Both the position numbers and the translations under genes were made by a program. Shown here in pieces: positions 16,627 through 26,099 of a DNA stretch of 64,000 nucleotides. Each line of letters opens with the position of its first letter. Position 1 is the stretch's first letter. Source of the DNA: Calothrix brevissima NIES-22 (GTDB lineage Bacteria > Cyanobacteriota > Cyanobacteriia > Cyanobacteriales > Nostocaceae); the NCBI RefSeq assembly GCF_002367995.1, contig NZ_AP018207.1, forward strand, positions 2,463,083-2,527,082. Reading direction: 5' to 3'. The notes beneath the pieces were generated by a model. That model made no database searches, had not been told where the DNA came from, and saw only the letters and a list, made by a program, of their open reading frames with translations.

Positions 16627-19398
16627 ATGAAGACTAATCCATCATTTAGTAAATTTCGCGCTTTACCATTACAACTTGTGCTGATTGTTCCCTTTGTGGC
16701 GCAAGTATTTGGTGCAGTGGGGTTAGTAGGATATTTGTCTTTCAAAAATGGAGAAAAAGCGGTTCAGCAGCTGGCAGAACAGTTGATGAAGCGAACCAGT
16801 AGTCAGGTAGATAATCATTTAGATGCCTATCTATCGGTTCCCCATAAAGTCGCTCAGATTAATGCGGATGCAGTGCGGATGGGGTTGCTGAATGTAGGCG
16901 TAGGCGCAGCCAGCCGTAGGCATCGCCAAACTGTTGGCAAGTACTTTTGGCAGCAAATGCAGGCTTATGACTTCACCTATATTGGTTTGTATCTTCCTAA
17001 TGGGGAAGGTGCTGGTGCTGCTCGTTACGATGGCAAAACTGTCACTATCGATGATATCGCTCCGAAAACACCCACCCTCCCAAATAATTGCACAACTTAC
17101 TTGACAGACAACGATGGTAACCGCACTCAAATTTTGACTCAAATACCGTGGGATAGTCTCAACGAACCAACATACACAGCACCGGTAAAAGCTGGAAAAC
17201 CTACTTGGTCTCGGATCTATACTTACTACGATCCAGCCTTTCCGCCCTATGTTGCAGCATCGGCAGGTACTCCAGTTTATGATGCCAGCAAAAAGCTGAT
17301 TGCTGTGGTGGGGGTTGATATTCATCTATTGAAACTCAGCGAATTTTTGCGAACTTTAGATATCAGTCGTGCTGGAACAGTGTTAATTATGGAGCGCGAT
17401 GGGATGTTGGTAGCTAATTCTGCTCCAGAGCAACCTTTTAATTTAGTCAATAATGAAATTAAGCGCGTCAAAGCAATAGACAGTAGTAATCCCACGATAA
17501 AAGCTATAGCCCAGAAGCTACAACAAAGCATTCCTAACCTCAAAACTATTACCAATATCAAAAAACTCAAGGTTAATGTTCAAGGAGAAAAATATCATGT
17601 CTACATCGATCCTTGGCGCGATGAATATGGCTTGGATTGGTTAGTTATCACCAGCATTCCTGAAAGTAGCTTTATGGCACAAATCAACGCCAACACGCAA
17701 ACGAGCATTTTGCTGTGTTTTGGGGCGCTGGTAGTCGCTACAGGGATTGGAATTTTGACTTCCCGTTGGGTTGTAAATCCTATCCTGCGACTGAATCAAG
17801 CCAGTCAAGCAATGGCAGGTGGCGATTTAGATCAGACAGTTGCTGAAGGAAATATCCAAGAACTGAATACTCTGGCTGATTCTTTTAACTATATGGTTGG
17901 GCAACTGCGGGAATCTTTCACAGCTTTAGAACAAAGTAACACCGAGCTAGAAAAACGGGTGGAAGAACGCACTGCCGAACTACAACAAGCTAAGGAAGTT
18001 GCCGAAGCTGCAAACCACAGCAAGAGCAAATTTCTGGCGAATATGAACCACGAGTTGCGAACCCCCCTCAACGGTATCCTTGGTTATGCCCAAATTCTCC
18101 AACGCGATCCTGCAACTACCGAAAAGCAACAAAAGGGATTGAGCGTGATTCATCAATGTGGTTTTCACCTGTTGACGCTGATTAATGACATTCTCGATTT
18201 ATCGAAGTTAGAAGTACAGAAGATGGATCTCTATCCCCAAGATTTCCATTTAGCAAACTTCCTGACAACTACGGTGGAAATCTGCCGCATTAAAGCAGAG
18301 CAAAAGGGCGTAGGGTTTCATTACCAGCTGGCTGATAACTTACCGATCGCAGTTTATGCTGATGATAAACGCTTACGGCAGGTGTTGCTGAATTTACTCA
18401 GTAATGCGGTGAAATTTACTGATTTTGGCAGTGTGACATTTAGGGTTGAGGCAGTAGGGAAAGGGGAAACCGCAAATTGTACAAAAATCCGCTTTCAAGT
18501 AGAGGATACGGGTATTGGCGTAGCGGCAGAAAAATTAGCAGCGATATTTTTACCCTTTGAGCAAGCCGGAAAACGCGATCGCAATATTGAAGGTACAGGT
18601 TTAGGTTTAGCAATCAGTCAGCAAATTGTGCAGATGATGGGCGGCACAATTCAAGTTAAGAGCATTCTCGGTAAAGGTAGCACTTTTTGGTTTGAAATTG
18701 ATTTACCTACAGCCGCCGATTGGCTGTCTCAGTCTGAGACTAACCATCAAAAGTTAATCGGCTATCAAGGAGAACGACGCAAAATTTTGGTGATTGACGA
18801 TTACCCAGAAAATCGTGCTGTGGTAATTGGGATGTTGGAACCTCTAGGTTTCAAGCTAGCCCAAGCAGATAACGGGCAGACTGGATTTGACAAAGCTATC
18901 GAAATGCGCCCCGATTTGATTATTACCGATGTCATGATGTCAAACATGAATGGGCTAGAAATGACTCGCCGCCTACGCCAATTGCCAGATTTTGCGAATA
19001 CACCAATTATTGCTTCTCCTGCCAGCTTATCTCAAGTGGATATGCAACAGACGATGGATGCAGGTTGCAGTAGCTTTTTCCCCAAGCCGATTGAGTTTAC
19101 TGGACTGTTGGCTGAGTTGCAACGCCATTTACAGTTGCAATGGATTTATGAAACTCCACTACAGACGCCTGAAATTACCACTGTCAATGACAAGTCAGAT
19201 TGGATAGTACCAACAGCAGCAGAACTAACCGCTATCTATCAAGCAGCTCAAGATGGCTTTATGGCTGACATTCAGCAGGAAGCCAACCGCCTCAAACAAC
19301 TAAATCCTCAGTATGCGCCCTTCGCCAACCAACTGCTAGACCTGAGTCAGAAGTTTGATGATGAGGGCATAATTAATTTGCTACAGCCTTATATGTAG
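16627..19398 (+). CDS. Hybrid sensor histidine kinase (dCACHE-HAMP-HisKA-HATPase-REC)
   Basis: This 923-aa membrane kinase has a TM helix at about 14-36, a periplasmic dCACHE sensor at about 40-350, a second TM at about 355-377, HAMP, a short coiled coil, then HisKA with H475 ([20 protein letters not shown]). The HATPase has the N box NLLSNAVKF and the G boxes DTGIGV and [10 protein letters not shown]-terminal receiver has D768 (LIITDVMM) and the lysine in FFPKPIEF. The last about 80 residues are helical and may dock the partner. A repeat-derived segment (16893-16926) inserts about 11 residues in frame in the sensor domain. The gene downstream is a REC-histidine kinase, and the two probably form one phosphorelay. 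Confidence 0.92.
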   Translation: MKTNPSFSKFRALPLQLVLIVPFVAQVFGAVGLVGYLSFKNGEKAVQQLAEQLMKRTSSQVDNHLDAYLSVPHKVAQINADAVRMGLLNVGVGAASRRHRQTVGKYFWQQMQAYDFTYIGLYLPNGEGAGAARYDGKTVTIDDIAPKTPTLPNNCTTYLTDNDGNRTQILTQIPWDSLNEPTYTAPVKAGKPTWSRIYTYYDPAFPPYVAASAGTPVYDASKKLIAVVGVDIHLLKLSEFLRTLDISRAGTVLIMERDGMLVANSAPEQPFNLVNNEIKRVKAIDSSNPTIKAIAQKLQQSIPNLKTITNIKKLKVNVQGEKYHVYIDPWRDEYGLDWLVITSIPESSFMAQINANTQTSILLCFGALVVATGIGILTSRWVVNPILRLNQASQAMAGGDLDQTVAEGNIQELNTLADSFNYMVGQLRESFTALEQSNTELEKRVEERTAELQQAKEVAEAANHSKSKFLANMNHELRTPLNGILGYAQILQRDPATTEKQQKGLSVIHQCGFHLLTLINDILDLSKLEVQKMDLYPQDFHLANFLTTTVEICRIKAEQKGVGFHYQLADNLPIAVYADDKRLRQVLLNLLSNAVKFTDFGSVTFRVEAVGKGETANCTKIRFQVEDTGIGVAAEKLAAIFLPFEQAGKRDRNIEGTGLGLAISQQIVQMMGGTIQVKSILGKGSTFWFEIDLPTAADWLSQSETNHQKLIGYQGERRKILVIDDYPENRAVVIGMLEPLGFKLAQADNGQTGFDKAIEMRPDLIITDVMMSNMNGLEMTRRLRQLPDFANTPIIASPASLSQVDMQQTMDAGCSSFFPKPIEFTGLLAELQRHLQLQWIYETPLQTPEITTVNDKSDWIVPTAAELTAIYQAAQDGFMADIQQEANRLKQLNPQYAPFANQLLDLSQKFDDEGIINLLQPYM
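16893..16926. repeat. Interspersed repeat inside kinase CDS
   Basis: The sequence TAGGCGTAGGCGCAGCC followed by AGCCGTAGGCATCGCC looks like an interspersed Nostoc-type repeat (imperfect palindrome around GCAGCCAGCC). It is translated in frame as [11 protein letters not shown] in the dCACHE domain. Assignment to a repeat family is from memory. Confidence 0.45.
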
Positions 19399-19474
19399 TT
19401 ATACATAGGAAATTAACTATTAAAAATCTCCATCTTTAAATTTTTTAGGTTTAATTTTGATGAGGAGTTCATCC

Positions 19475-20761
19475 ATGACCGTTGAAACTAATACTCGTAC
19501 CGGAACTATTTTAGTAGTGGATGATAATCCTACCAATATTCAAGTTTTGTTTGATATATTAAGCGAAATTGGCTACCGAGTAGCGATCGCTAAAAGTGGC
19601 GAAGCAGCCCTCCAACGTCTACAATCTTACCAGCCAGACCTGATTTTGCTAGATGTGATGATGCCGGGAATTGATGGGTTTGAAACCTGTCAACGCCTCA
19701 AAGCCGAACCGACTACCTGTGAAATCCCGGTAATTTTTATGACCGCTCTTTCCGATACTGTAGATAAAGTCAAAGGGTTGAGTTTAGGTGCAGTAGATTA
19801 TATTACCAAGCCCATCCAACATGAAGAAGCATTAGCCAGAATTCGCGTACATTTACAACTGCACAATTCCCAAAAAATTCTCGAACAACGCACCAGCGAA
19901 CTTTCTCAGGCGCTAGATAACTTAAAACAAACACAGGTACATTTAGTACAGAGTGAAAAAATGTCTTCTCTCGGTCAATTAGTTGCAGGTTTAGCCCATG
20001 AAATCAATAATCCCATCAACTTTATTTATGGCAACCTCAAGCCGGCTGAAGAATATATCCAGGATTTGATTACCTTTATTTCCTTATATGAGGAATGTCA
20101 TCCCCAACCCCATCCGAAAATTCAAGCTTGGATGGAAGAAGTAGATGTAGATTATTTAGCAGAAGACTTGCCGAAGTTACTTAAGTCTCTCAAACTGGGG
20201 AGCGATCGCATTCGCGAACTCGTGATTTCTCTACGAAATTTCTCACGTTTAGACGAAAGCGAATCCAAACCCGTTGATATACATTCAGGTATCGACAGCA
20301 CTTTATTGATTTTGCAACATCGCCTGAAAGCTAGCCCCAATCATCCCACAATTCAAATTATCAAAGATTATGGACAACTACCAATGGTGGAATGTTACCC
20401 CAGCCAACTCAATCAAGCGATCATGAATCTTCTGAGTAATGCCATTGATGCGCTGGAAGAATCCACCGCTAACACCACACCACAAATTACCATTCGCACC
20501 TTTGCTACCAATGATAACTGGATCGCGATCGCGATCGCGGATAACGGTATCGGTATCAGCGAAGAAATTCGTTCTCAACTTTTCGATCCCTTCTTCACCA
20601 CTAAACCCATTGGTAAAGGTACTGGATTAGGATTATCTATCAGCTATCAAATTATTACCCAGAAACACAACGGCAAAATTGATTGTTATTCCACTCCTGG
20701 AAAAGGGACTGAGTTTATCGTACATATTCCCGTGCGACAGGATATGTGTAAAATTAATTAG
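19475..20761 (+). CDS. Response regulator-histidine kinase fusion
   Basis: From the ATG at 19475 (Shine-Dalgarno GAGGAG at 19462) the protein has 428 aa. An N-terminal receiver domain (VVDDNPTN, phosphoacceptor in LILLDVMMPG, lysine in YITKPI) is followed by a coiled coil, a HisKA domain with H in GLAHEINNPINFIYGNL and a HATPase (NLLSNAID, ADNGIGI, GTGLGLSI). There is no membrane segment, so it is cytoplasmic. Its position 76 bp after the hybrid kinase suggests it receives phosphate from that kinase or from its REC domain. It carries no DNA-binding output, so the final target is unknown. Confidence 0.9.
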   Translation: MTVETNTRTGTILVVDDNPTNIQVLFDILSEIGYRVAIAKSGEAALQRLQSYQPDLILLDVMMPGIDGFETCQRLKAEPTTCEIPVIFMTALSDTVDKVKGLSLGAVDYITKPIQHEEALARIRVHLQLHNSQKILEQRTSELSQALDNLKQTQVHLVQSEKMSSLGQLVAGLAHEINNPINFIYGNLKPAEEYIQDLITFISLYEECHPQPHPKIQAWMEEVDVDYLAEDLPKLLKSLKLGSDRIRELVISLRNFSRLDESESKPVDIHSGIDSTLLILQHRLKASPNHPTIQIIKDYGQLPMVECYPSQLNQAIMNLLSNAIDALEESTANTTPQITIRTFATNDNWIAIAIADNGIGISEEIRSQLFDPFFTTKPIGKGTGLGLSISYQIITQKHNGKIDCYSTPGKGTEFIVHIPVRQDMCKIN

Positions 20762-20776
20762 GGTCATTGGTCAGTT

Positions 20777-21329
20777 TTATCTGCCAATCACTTCTTCTAG
20801 GTTTGGTTTATTTTCTGCTGAAGATTGTTTATCAAATAAATCTCCCTTTAAATTTTTCTGGCGATTTTGAAACTCACCTAACAATTTGTAGAAAGTATTG
20901 AAACCTTCTTGCTCATTCGCGCAATGGAGCATAATTATTTTTGCCCAAGAATTTGAGGTTGATACCTGATATTTCTTTTGTACCCAAGGTTGAAACTCTC
21001 GATAAAAATCCATTTCTTCCTGAGTAGCTTCAATTCCTAATTCTCTCAAAGCTGTTTTGAAACCTACTAAGAAATGAAACAAATCGCTAACAGAAGCTTT
21101 TCCCAGATACATACCTGGTTTGGTGTGAATTTTCTGCAAAATCTCAAATAATTGGGAGCATCCCAAATGTGCAAAAACGCCCTCACCCTATAAGGGTGGG
21201 GCTAGAAATACGAAGCCTGCCTTCGCAGGCTAAAAGTTTGATAGCCTGCGAAGGCAGGCTTTGTTGGTATAGCAATACCCTAGAAGGGTATTGCGTCAAA
21301 ATTGGGATGCTCCCAAATAATTTACTCAT
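20777..21329 (-). pseudogene. Hypothetical gene interrupted by a MITE near its start
   Basis: The 3' part encodes about 125 aa of an unrecognised protein (LFEILQKIHTKPGMYLGK, a conserved-looking RPGMYLG-type opening, helical throughout). The original start is 180 bp upstream: ATGAGTAAATTATTT at 21329-21315 encodes MSKLF, and the coding sequence resumes after the 161-bp element at LFEILQ. The 169-bp net insertion shifts the frame, and reading from the true ATG meets a TGA inside the element near 21186. A TTG inside the element terminal repeat (21166) is in frame with the rest, so a fusion product might still be made. A ribosome site AGGTGA precedes the original ATG. Confidence 0.7.
21154..21314. 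mobile_element. 161-bp MITE with 8-bp target duplication
   Basis: The element has 13-bp terminal inverted repeats (GGGAGCATCCCAA at 21154-21166 and its complement at 21302-21314) flanked by an 8-bp direct repeat AAATAATT (21146-21153 and 21315-21322). It contains no ORF. The inside is a chain of hairpins: CACCCTATAAGGGTG (21184-21198), a pair of inverted 19-mers AAGCCTGCCTTCGCAGGCT (21213-21231) and its partner (21243-21261), and CAATACCC-TAGAA-GGGTATTG (21273-21293). Each terminal repeat is itself a small palindrome. The transposase that would move it is not in the window. Confidence 0.85.
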
Positions 21330-21463
21330 TTCTATCACCTGCAATGATTATTTATCCTATTTAATCTAAATAATCAATTAAAAATTCTCCGCTTGGACAT
21401 TCAAAATCATTAAACCAATCTCCTCCCAAATAAGATCCTCCAAATTGGAATCAGCCAGAATTC

Positions 21464-21497
21464 CCTTCTGCCTTCTGCCTCCTGCCCTCTGCCTTTC
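21464..21497. repeat. Heptamer repeat (CTTCTGC type)
   Basis: A pyrimidine-rich run of CTTCTGC/CCTCTGC heptamers lies upstream of ubiD. Confidence 0.6.
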
Positions 21498-21552
21498 TTG
21501 ATAATATAAGAGAACGCTTCACAGTTCTTAACTATTCAGCTTTACTAAAACA

Positions 21553-23061
21553 ATGGCGAGAGATTTGCGGGGATTTATCAAACTTCTGGAAGAAAGAGGG
21601 CAATTAAAGCGAATTTCTGCTTTAGTGGACTCAGATTTAGAGATTGCGGAGATTTCTAACCGGATGCTGCAACAAGGCGGGCCGGGCTTACTGTTTGAAA
21701 ACGTCAAAGGCGCATCCTTCCCGGTGGCGGTGAATTTGATGGGAACTGTGGAAAGGATTTGCTGGGCGATGAATATGCAGCAGCCAGAAGAGTTAGAAAC
21801 TCTGGGTAAAAAGCTGAGTATGCTGCAACAACCCAAGCCACCGAAGAAGATTTCCCAAGCCATCGATTTTGGTAAGGTGCTGTTTGATGTTCTGAAAGCT
21901 AAACCAGGACGCGACTTTTTCCCCGCTTGTCAGCAAGTGGTAATTCAAGGGGACGATGTAGATTTAACTAAGTTGCCTTTGATACGTCCTTATCCTGGTG
22001 ATGCTGGCAAGATTATTACTCTAGGGCTAGTAATTACAAAGGATTGCGAGACTGGTACGCCTAATGTGGGTGTGTATCGCCTGCAACTGCAATCTAAAAA
22101 TACCATGACCGTACATTGGTTATCGGTGCGGGGTGGGGCGAGACATTTACGCAAAGCTGCCGAACAGGGTAAAAAATTAGAAATTGCGATCGCACTTGGT
22201 GTAGATCCTTTAATTATTATGGCAGCCGCTACACCCATACCTGTAGATTTATCAGAATGGCTATTTGCTGGGCTGTATGGCGGTTCTGGGGTGCAGTTGG
22301 CTAAATGTAAAACCGTAGATTTGGAAGTTCCCGCCGACTCAGAATTTGTCTTAGAAGGGACAATTACACCAGGAGAAATGTTACCTGATGGCCCCTTTGG
22401 CGATCACATGGGCTATTACGGCGGTGTGGAAGATTCGCCCTTAATTCGTTTTCAATGCATGACACACCGCAAAGATCCGATTTACTTAACAACATTTAGC
22501 GGTCGTCCACCCAAAGAAGAAGCTATGATGGCGATCGCGCTGAATCGGATTTATACCCCAATTTTACGCCAACAAGTCTCAGAAATTGTCGATTTCTTCC
22601 TCCCAATGGAAGCTTTGAGTTACAAAGCGGCGATTATTTCCATTGATAAAGCATATCCCGGACAAGCAAGACGCGCTGCTTTAGCGTTTTGGAGTGCTTT
22701 ACCCCAATTTACTTACACCAAGTTTGTAATTGTGGTTGATAAAGATATAAATATTCGCGATCCGCGTCAAGTTGTCTGGGCAATTAGTTCTAAAGTTGAC
22801 CCCACCAGGGATGTATTTATCTTACCAAATACACCCTTTGACACCTTAGATTTTGCCAGCGAGAAAATTGGTTTGGGCGGACGGATGGGAATTGATGCTA
22901 CCACCAAAATTCCCCCAGAAACAGAACATGAATGGGGCGCACCACTAGAATCAGATTCCGATGTCGCGGCGATGGTGGATAGACGCTGGGCTGAGTATGG
23001 GTTAGCAGATTTGCAATTAGGTGAAGTTGACCCAAATTTGTTTGGCTACGATATGAGATAG
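21553..23061 (+). CDS. ubiD: UbiD family prenyl-FMN decarboxylase
   Basis: This 502-aa protein has the UbiD layout: N-terminal RDLRGFIKLLEERGQLKRI, a central prFMN/metal-binding region (TVHWLSVRGGARHL), the EGTITPGEMLPDGPFGDHMGYY segment, and a C-terminal KPPGL-like tail (GGRMGIDATTKIPPE). In cyanobacteria UbiD acts in plastoquinone synthesis, decarboxylating the prenylated 4-hydroxybenzoate intermediate. It needs prenylated FMN made by UbiX, which is not in this window. The gene is single and is followed by a perfect hairpin (23076-23099). Confidence 0.92.
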   Translation: MARDLRGFIKLLEERGQLKRISALVDSDLEIAEISNRMLQQGGPGLLFENVKGASFPVAVNLMGTVERICWAMNMQQPEELETLGKKLSMLQQPKPPKKISQAIDFGKVLFDVLKAKPGRDFFPACQQVVIQGDDVDLTKLPLIRPYPGDAGKIITLGLVITKDCETGTPNVGVYRLQLQSKNTMTVHWLSVRGGARHLRKAAEQGKKLEIAIALGVDPLIIMAAATPIPVDLSEWLFAGLYGGSGVQLAKCKTVDLEVPADSEFVLEGTITPGEMLPDGPFGDHMGYYGGVEDSPLIRFQCMTHRKDPIYLTTFSGRPPKEEAMMAIALNRIYTPILRQQVSEIVDFFLPMEALSYKAAIISIDKAYPGQARRAALAFWSALPQFTYTKFVIVVDKDINIRDPRQVVWAISSKVDPTRDVFILPNTPFDTLDFASEKIGLGGRMGIDATTKIPPETEHEWGAPLESDSDVAAMVDRRWAEYGLADLQLGEVDPNLFGYDMR

Positions 23062-23075
23062 TTGCAAAATTCTCT

Positions 23076-23099
23076 GGGGACGTACAGATGTACGTCCCC
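23076..23099 (+). terminator. Perfect 10-bp hairpin after ubiD
   Basis: GGGGACGTAC and GTACGTCCCC form a perfect stem with a 4-base loop, 15 bp after the ubiD stop. There is only a weak T-run after it, but the position fits a transcription terminator. Confidence 0.5.
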
Positions 23100-23107
23100 A
23101 TAATTTT

Positions 23108-23214
23108 AGGGCTTACCCAGATTCTCAACATTGTTGGCGTTCTTGGCGTCTTCTCTGCAAGATGCTGCGGGAAAACAGTGCAATAAATTAAGCGGTAATT
23201 TTTGCGTAAGTCCT
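23108..23214. mobile_element. Degenerate MITE-like element (GGACTTACGCA family)
   Basis: The right end TTTTTGCGTAAGTCC matches the terminal repeat of the element at 29915-29999, and the left end GGCTTACCCAGATTC is a decayed form of it. Both share the internal word TTGGCGT-CTTGGCGTC. It is about 107 bp and noncoding. Confidence 0.4.
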
Positions 23215-23360
23215 GAATTCAATACGCTTGGTGTTAACTCAATTGTATTGTATTAACGTGAGTTCGTAGTGAGGATTAAAGTCCTCAAAATTAGAACTGA
23301 ATTTCTGACTAAAAAAATAACTTGGATTTTTTATTATTCCTAATAATTAAATAGATAAAT

Positions 23361-23405
23361 TACGAATTACAAATTACGAATTACAAATTACGAATTACGA
23401 ATTAT
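23361..23405. repeat. Heptamer tandem repeat (AATTACG/AATTACA)
   Basis: About six units of AATTACG or AATTACA occur in tandem, 40 bp upstream of the SLH-WG gene. Confidence 0.75.
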
Positions 23406-23447
23406 TGTGAGATACTTGCACAAGTATAAATGTAAAAAACACATTTT

Positions 23448-24236
23448 ATGGTAAATAGTCCCCTATTTTCAGATATCCAAAATCATTGGGCAAAAGCCTC
23501 TATTTTAGCTGCATCTCAGAGAAATATCTTAAAAGGTTATCCTGATGGAACTTTTCGCCCTAATGCACCTGTTAATCGTGCGGAGTTTGCAGCAATAATT
23601 GTTACAGGTTTACCCAAACAGTCAGTATCTCGCCCCCCGATTACCTTTACTGATGTACCGGCGAGTCATTGGGCGGCTAAAGCCATCGCTCAAGCATATC
23701 AGACAAACTTCCTCTCTGGCTATCCCAACAGTTTATTTAAGCCCAGTGAACTCGTGTTACGGGTACAAGCTTTAGTAGCAGTAGCTTCTGGCTTAAAATA
23801 CCAAGCTACAGCCGATCCAGCCACTACTTTAAAGAAAAATTACGATGATTTGGCGCAAATTCCCAGTTATGCGATAAATGCGATCGCAGCCGCAACGGAA
23901 AAAGCGATCGTTGTCAACTACCCCGACATCAAACGCTTACAGCCGAATCAAAACATTACCAGAGGCGAAATCGCCGCCTTAGTTTGTCGAATTTTGGGCA
24001 TTCAGACTGTACCGTACAATTACATCCCTGGTATAGAATTATTCGTGATTTCACCAAAATTTGATACAGCTGATGCTTTTACAGCAGAATTGGCAAGAGT
24101 GCAAATTAATAATCAGTGGGGTTATATCGATAAAACCGGACAATTTGTCATTCCTCCAGAATTTGATGAAGCCCATCCTTTTGTAGAAGGATTGGCATTA
24201 GTTAAAGACAATATTATTAAATCAAGCATCACCTAA
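23448..24236 (+). CDS. SLH-domain protein with WG repeat (N-terminal half of a split frame)
   Basis: This 262-aa protein carries three SLH-like units at about 5-50 (FSDIQNHWAKASI, GYPDGTFRP), 65-115 (FTDVPASHWAAKAI) and 120-180, followed by one WG unit (WGYIDKTGQFVIPPEFDEA) and a truncated second one. No signal peptide is visible although SLH proteins are normally exported. The frame ends at a TAA at 24234, and the next gene begins 3 bp later in the same frame, so the two ORFs read as one frame broken by a single stop codon. It may therefore be one half of a formerly fused protein. Confidence 0.75.
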   Translation: MVNSPLFSDIQNHWAKASILAASQRNILKGYPDGTFRPNAPVNRAEFAAIIVTGLPKQSVSRPPITFTDVPASHWAAKAIAQAYQTNFLSGYPNSLFKPSELVLRVQALVAVASGLKYQATADPATTLKKNYDDLAQIPSYAINAIAAATEKAIVVNYPDIKRLQPNQNITRGEIAALVCRILGIQTVPYNYIPGIELFVISPKFDTADAFTAELARVQINNQWGYIDKTGQFVIPPEFDEAHPFVEGLALVKDNIIKSSIT

Positions 24237-24239
24237 TTC

Positions 24240-26099
24240 ATGGAAATTCGCGGTATTTGGATTACAACCACAGCTAGCCAAGTCTTAAATTCTCAACAGA
24301 ATATTGCTGAGGCGATGAATTTTCTCGCCGACACAGGATTTAACGTCGTCTTTCCTGTTGTTTGGAATAATGGCGAAACCATTTATCCCAGTAAAGTCAT
24401 GGGAGAAAATTTTGGCATAGAAATTAATCAGAGATTTAAAGGTAGAGATCCCTTAGCAGAATTAATAGCTGAAGCTAAACGAGTTAATATTGCAGTTATT
24501 CCTTGGTTTGAATATGGTTTTGCCAGTTCCTATCAAAAACCAAATGATACTATCCTCACCAAAAAACCAGAATGGGCGGCGATTGATGCTAATAAAAAAC
24601 CAGTGGTTAAAAATGGCTTTACTTGGCTAAATGCTTTTGATAGTCAAGTCCAAGAATTTTTATTAAGTTTATTTCTCGAAGTCGTTAAAAAATATGAAAT
24701 AGCAGGAATTCAAGGAGACGATCGTTTTCCCGCTTTACCCAGCGAAGCCGGTTATGATGATAAAACAATTGCCCGTTACAATCAAGAATTTAACCAATCA
24801 CCACCAGCAAATATAAAAGATCCAACTTGGTTGCAATGGCGGGCTGATATTCTTTCTAATTTTTTAACCCGCGTCTACCGGGAAATTATTAATATCAAAC
24901 CTGAATTAATTATTTCCTTATCTCCCAGCGTTTATCCTTGGGGTTATGAAAACTATCTCCAAGATTCTCAAACCTGGGTTGATTTAGGATTAGTTGATTT
25001 AATTCATCCCCAGGTATATTGGAAAGAATTTGACACTTATAAGCGAGATATCGATAGATTTATAGCCAATAATTTTAGTAAACAGCAATTATCCCAACTC
25101 GTTCCTGGTATATTGTTAAAACAAAGTAACTATCGAATTTCACCAGAATATTTAGTCCAGGCAATTAAGTATAATCGTTCTGTGGGGCTGCAAGGAGAAT
25201 TATTATTTTTCTACGAAGGTTTACTAGAAGATAATAAAGCCTTAGCCAAGGTGCTAAAATCTGAAGTTTACGCACAACCACCTGGTAAATTTGACCCTAA
25301 AGAAATTAAAAATAATAGCTTTACCCATAGGCGGATAAATAGTCATTATATTACCAAGAATCTCTCACAAGAAATTATCTTGAAAGCTCAATTTGATTGG
25401 GTGGAACCATTTTCTCAAGGAATCGCCGCCGTCAAAATGGGATATAAATATGCTTATATTGATAAAACAGGTAAATTGCTCACTCGCTTTGACTATGATG
25501 TAGCTGAACCTTGTAGAGAAGGACTAGCACTAGTAAAATTTAAAAATCTATATGGCTATATCGATGTAACTGGTAATCTAAAAATTAAGCAACAATTCAA
25601 TGATGCCAAATCATTCTCTGAAAGTTTAGCTGCTGTCAAAAAAGGCGAGAAGTGGGGATATATTGGACAAGGATATATTGGGAATAATGTGCCATTAGTA
25701 ATTCCTACAAACTTTGATGATGCTAAATCATTTTCTGAAGGATTAGCTGCTGTCAAAATTGCTGATAAATGGGGATATATTGATAAGCAAGGTAACGGTA
25801 TTATTCAATTCAATTTTGATGATGCTAGCAATTTTTCAGCAGGTTTAGCATTAGTCAAATTCCGAGATAAATTAGGTTATATAGATAAAAACGGCAATTA
25901 CCTGATCCAACCCCAGTTTGATGATGCTGATATTTTCTCAGAAGGTTTAGCCCCTGCGAAAGTAGGTAATAAATGGGGATATATTAATCAGTATGCTGAA
26001 TTTACCATTCCCCCAAATTTTGATAATGCTAAACCTTTTGTTGATGGTATGGCATTAGTTAATGTTGGGGGTAAATGGGGATATATCCGTAAATTTTAA
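24240..26099 (+). CDS. GHL10 (family 10 glycosidase-like) protein with WG repeats
   Basis: This 619-aa protein has a GHL10/DUF187-type TIM-barrel at about 1-330 (EIRGIWITTTASQVL, FNVVFPVVWNNGETIYPS, VIPWFEYGFASSY, GIQGDDRFPALPSE, LIHPQVYWKEF). Members are thought to cleave glycan or peptidoglycan-related chains; activity here is unproven. The C-terminal half has about seven WG repeats (FDDAKSFSEGLAAVKIADKWGYIDK type). It is in the same frame as the SLH-WG ORF just upstream, with TAA-TTC between. No signal peptide is present at its own ATG, which supports the idea that it was the C-terminal part of a larger protein. Confidence 0.78.
   Translation: MEIRGIWITTTASQVLNSQQNIAEAMNFLADTGFNVVFPVVWNNGETIYPSKVMGENFGIEINQRFKGRDPLAELIAEAKRVNIAVIPWFEYGFASSYQKPNDTILTKKPEWAAIDANKKPVVKNGFTWLNAFDSQVQEFLLSLFLEVVKKYEIAGIQGDDRFPALPSEAGYDDKTIARYNQEFNQSPPANIKDPTWLQWRADILSNFLTRVYREIINIKPELIISLSPSVYPWGYENYLQDSQTWVDLGLVDLIHPQVYWKEFDTYKRDIDRFIANNFSKQQLSQLVPGILLKQSNYRISPEYLVQAIKYNRSVGLQGELLFFYEGLLEDNKALAKVLKSEVYAQPPGKFDPKEIKNNSFTHRRINSHYITKNLSQEIILKAQFDWVEPFSQGIAAVKMGYKYAYIDKTGKLLTRFDYDVAEPCREGLALVKFKNLYGYIDVTGNLKIKQQFNDAKSFSESLAAVKKGEKWGYIGQGYIGNNVPLVIPTNFDDAKSFSEGLAAVKIADKWGYIDKQGNGIIQFNFDDASNFSAGLALVKFRDKLGYIDKNGNYLIQPQFDDADIFSEGLAPAKVGNKWGYINQYAEFTIPPNFDNAKPFVDGMALVNVGGKWGYIRKF

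Larger units (their letters stand above)
23062..23447. other. 386-bp gap with hairpin, MITE-like copy and repeats
   Basis: It contains the ubiD terminator-like hairpin (23076-23099), a degenerate element starting GGCTTACCCA (about 23108) and ending TGCGTAAGTCC (about 23214), similar to the element at 29915-29999, and AATTACG/AATTACA heptamers (23361-23405). No ORF was seen. Confidence 0.5.

Noticed and set aside
20521-20541. GATCGCGATCGCGATCGCG run in the REC-kinase gene
   Set aside because: Overlapping HIP1 octamers inside coding DNA, translated as part of the HATPase; not a separate feature.
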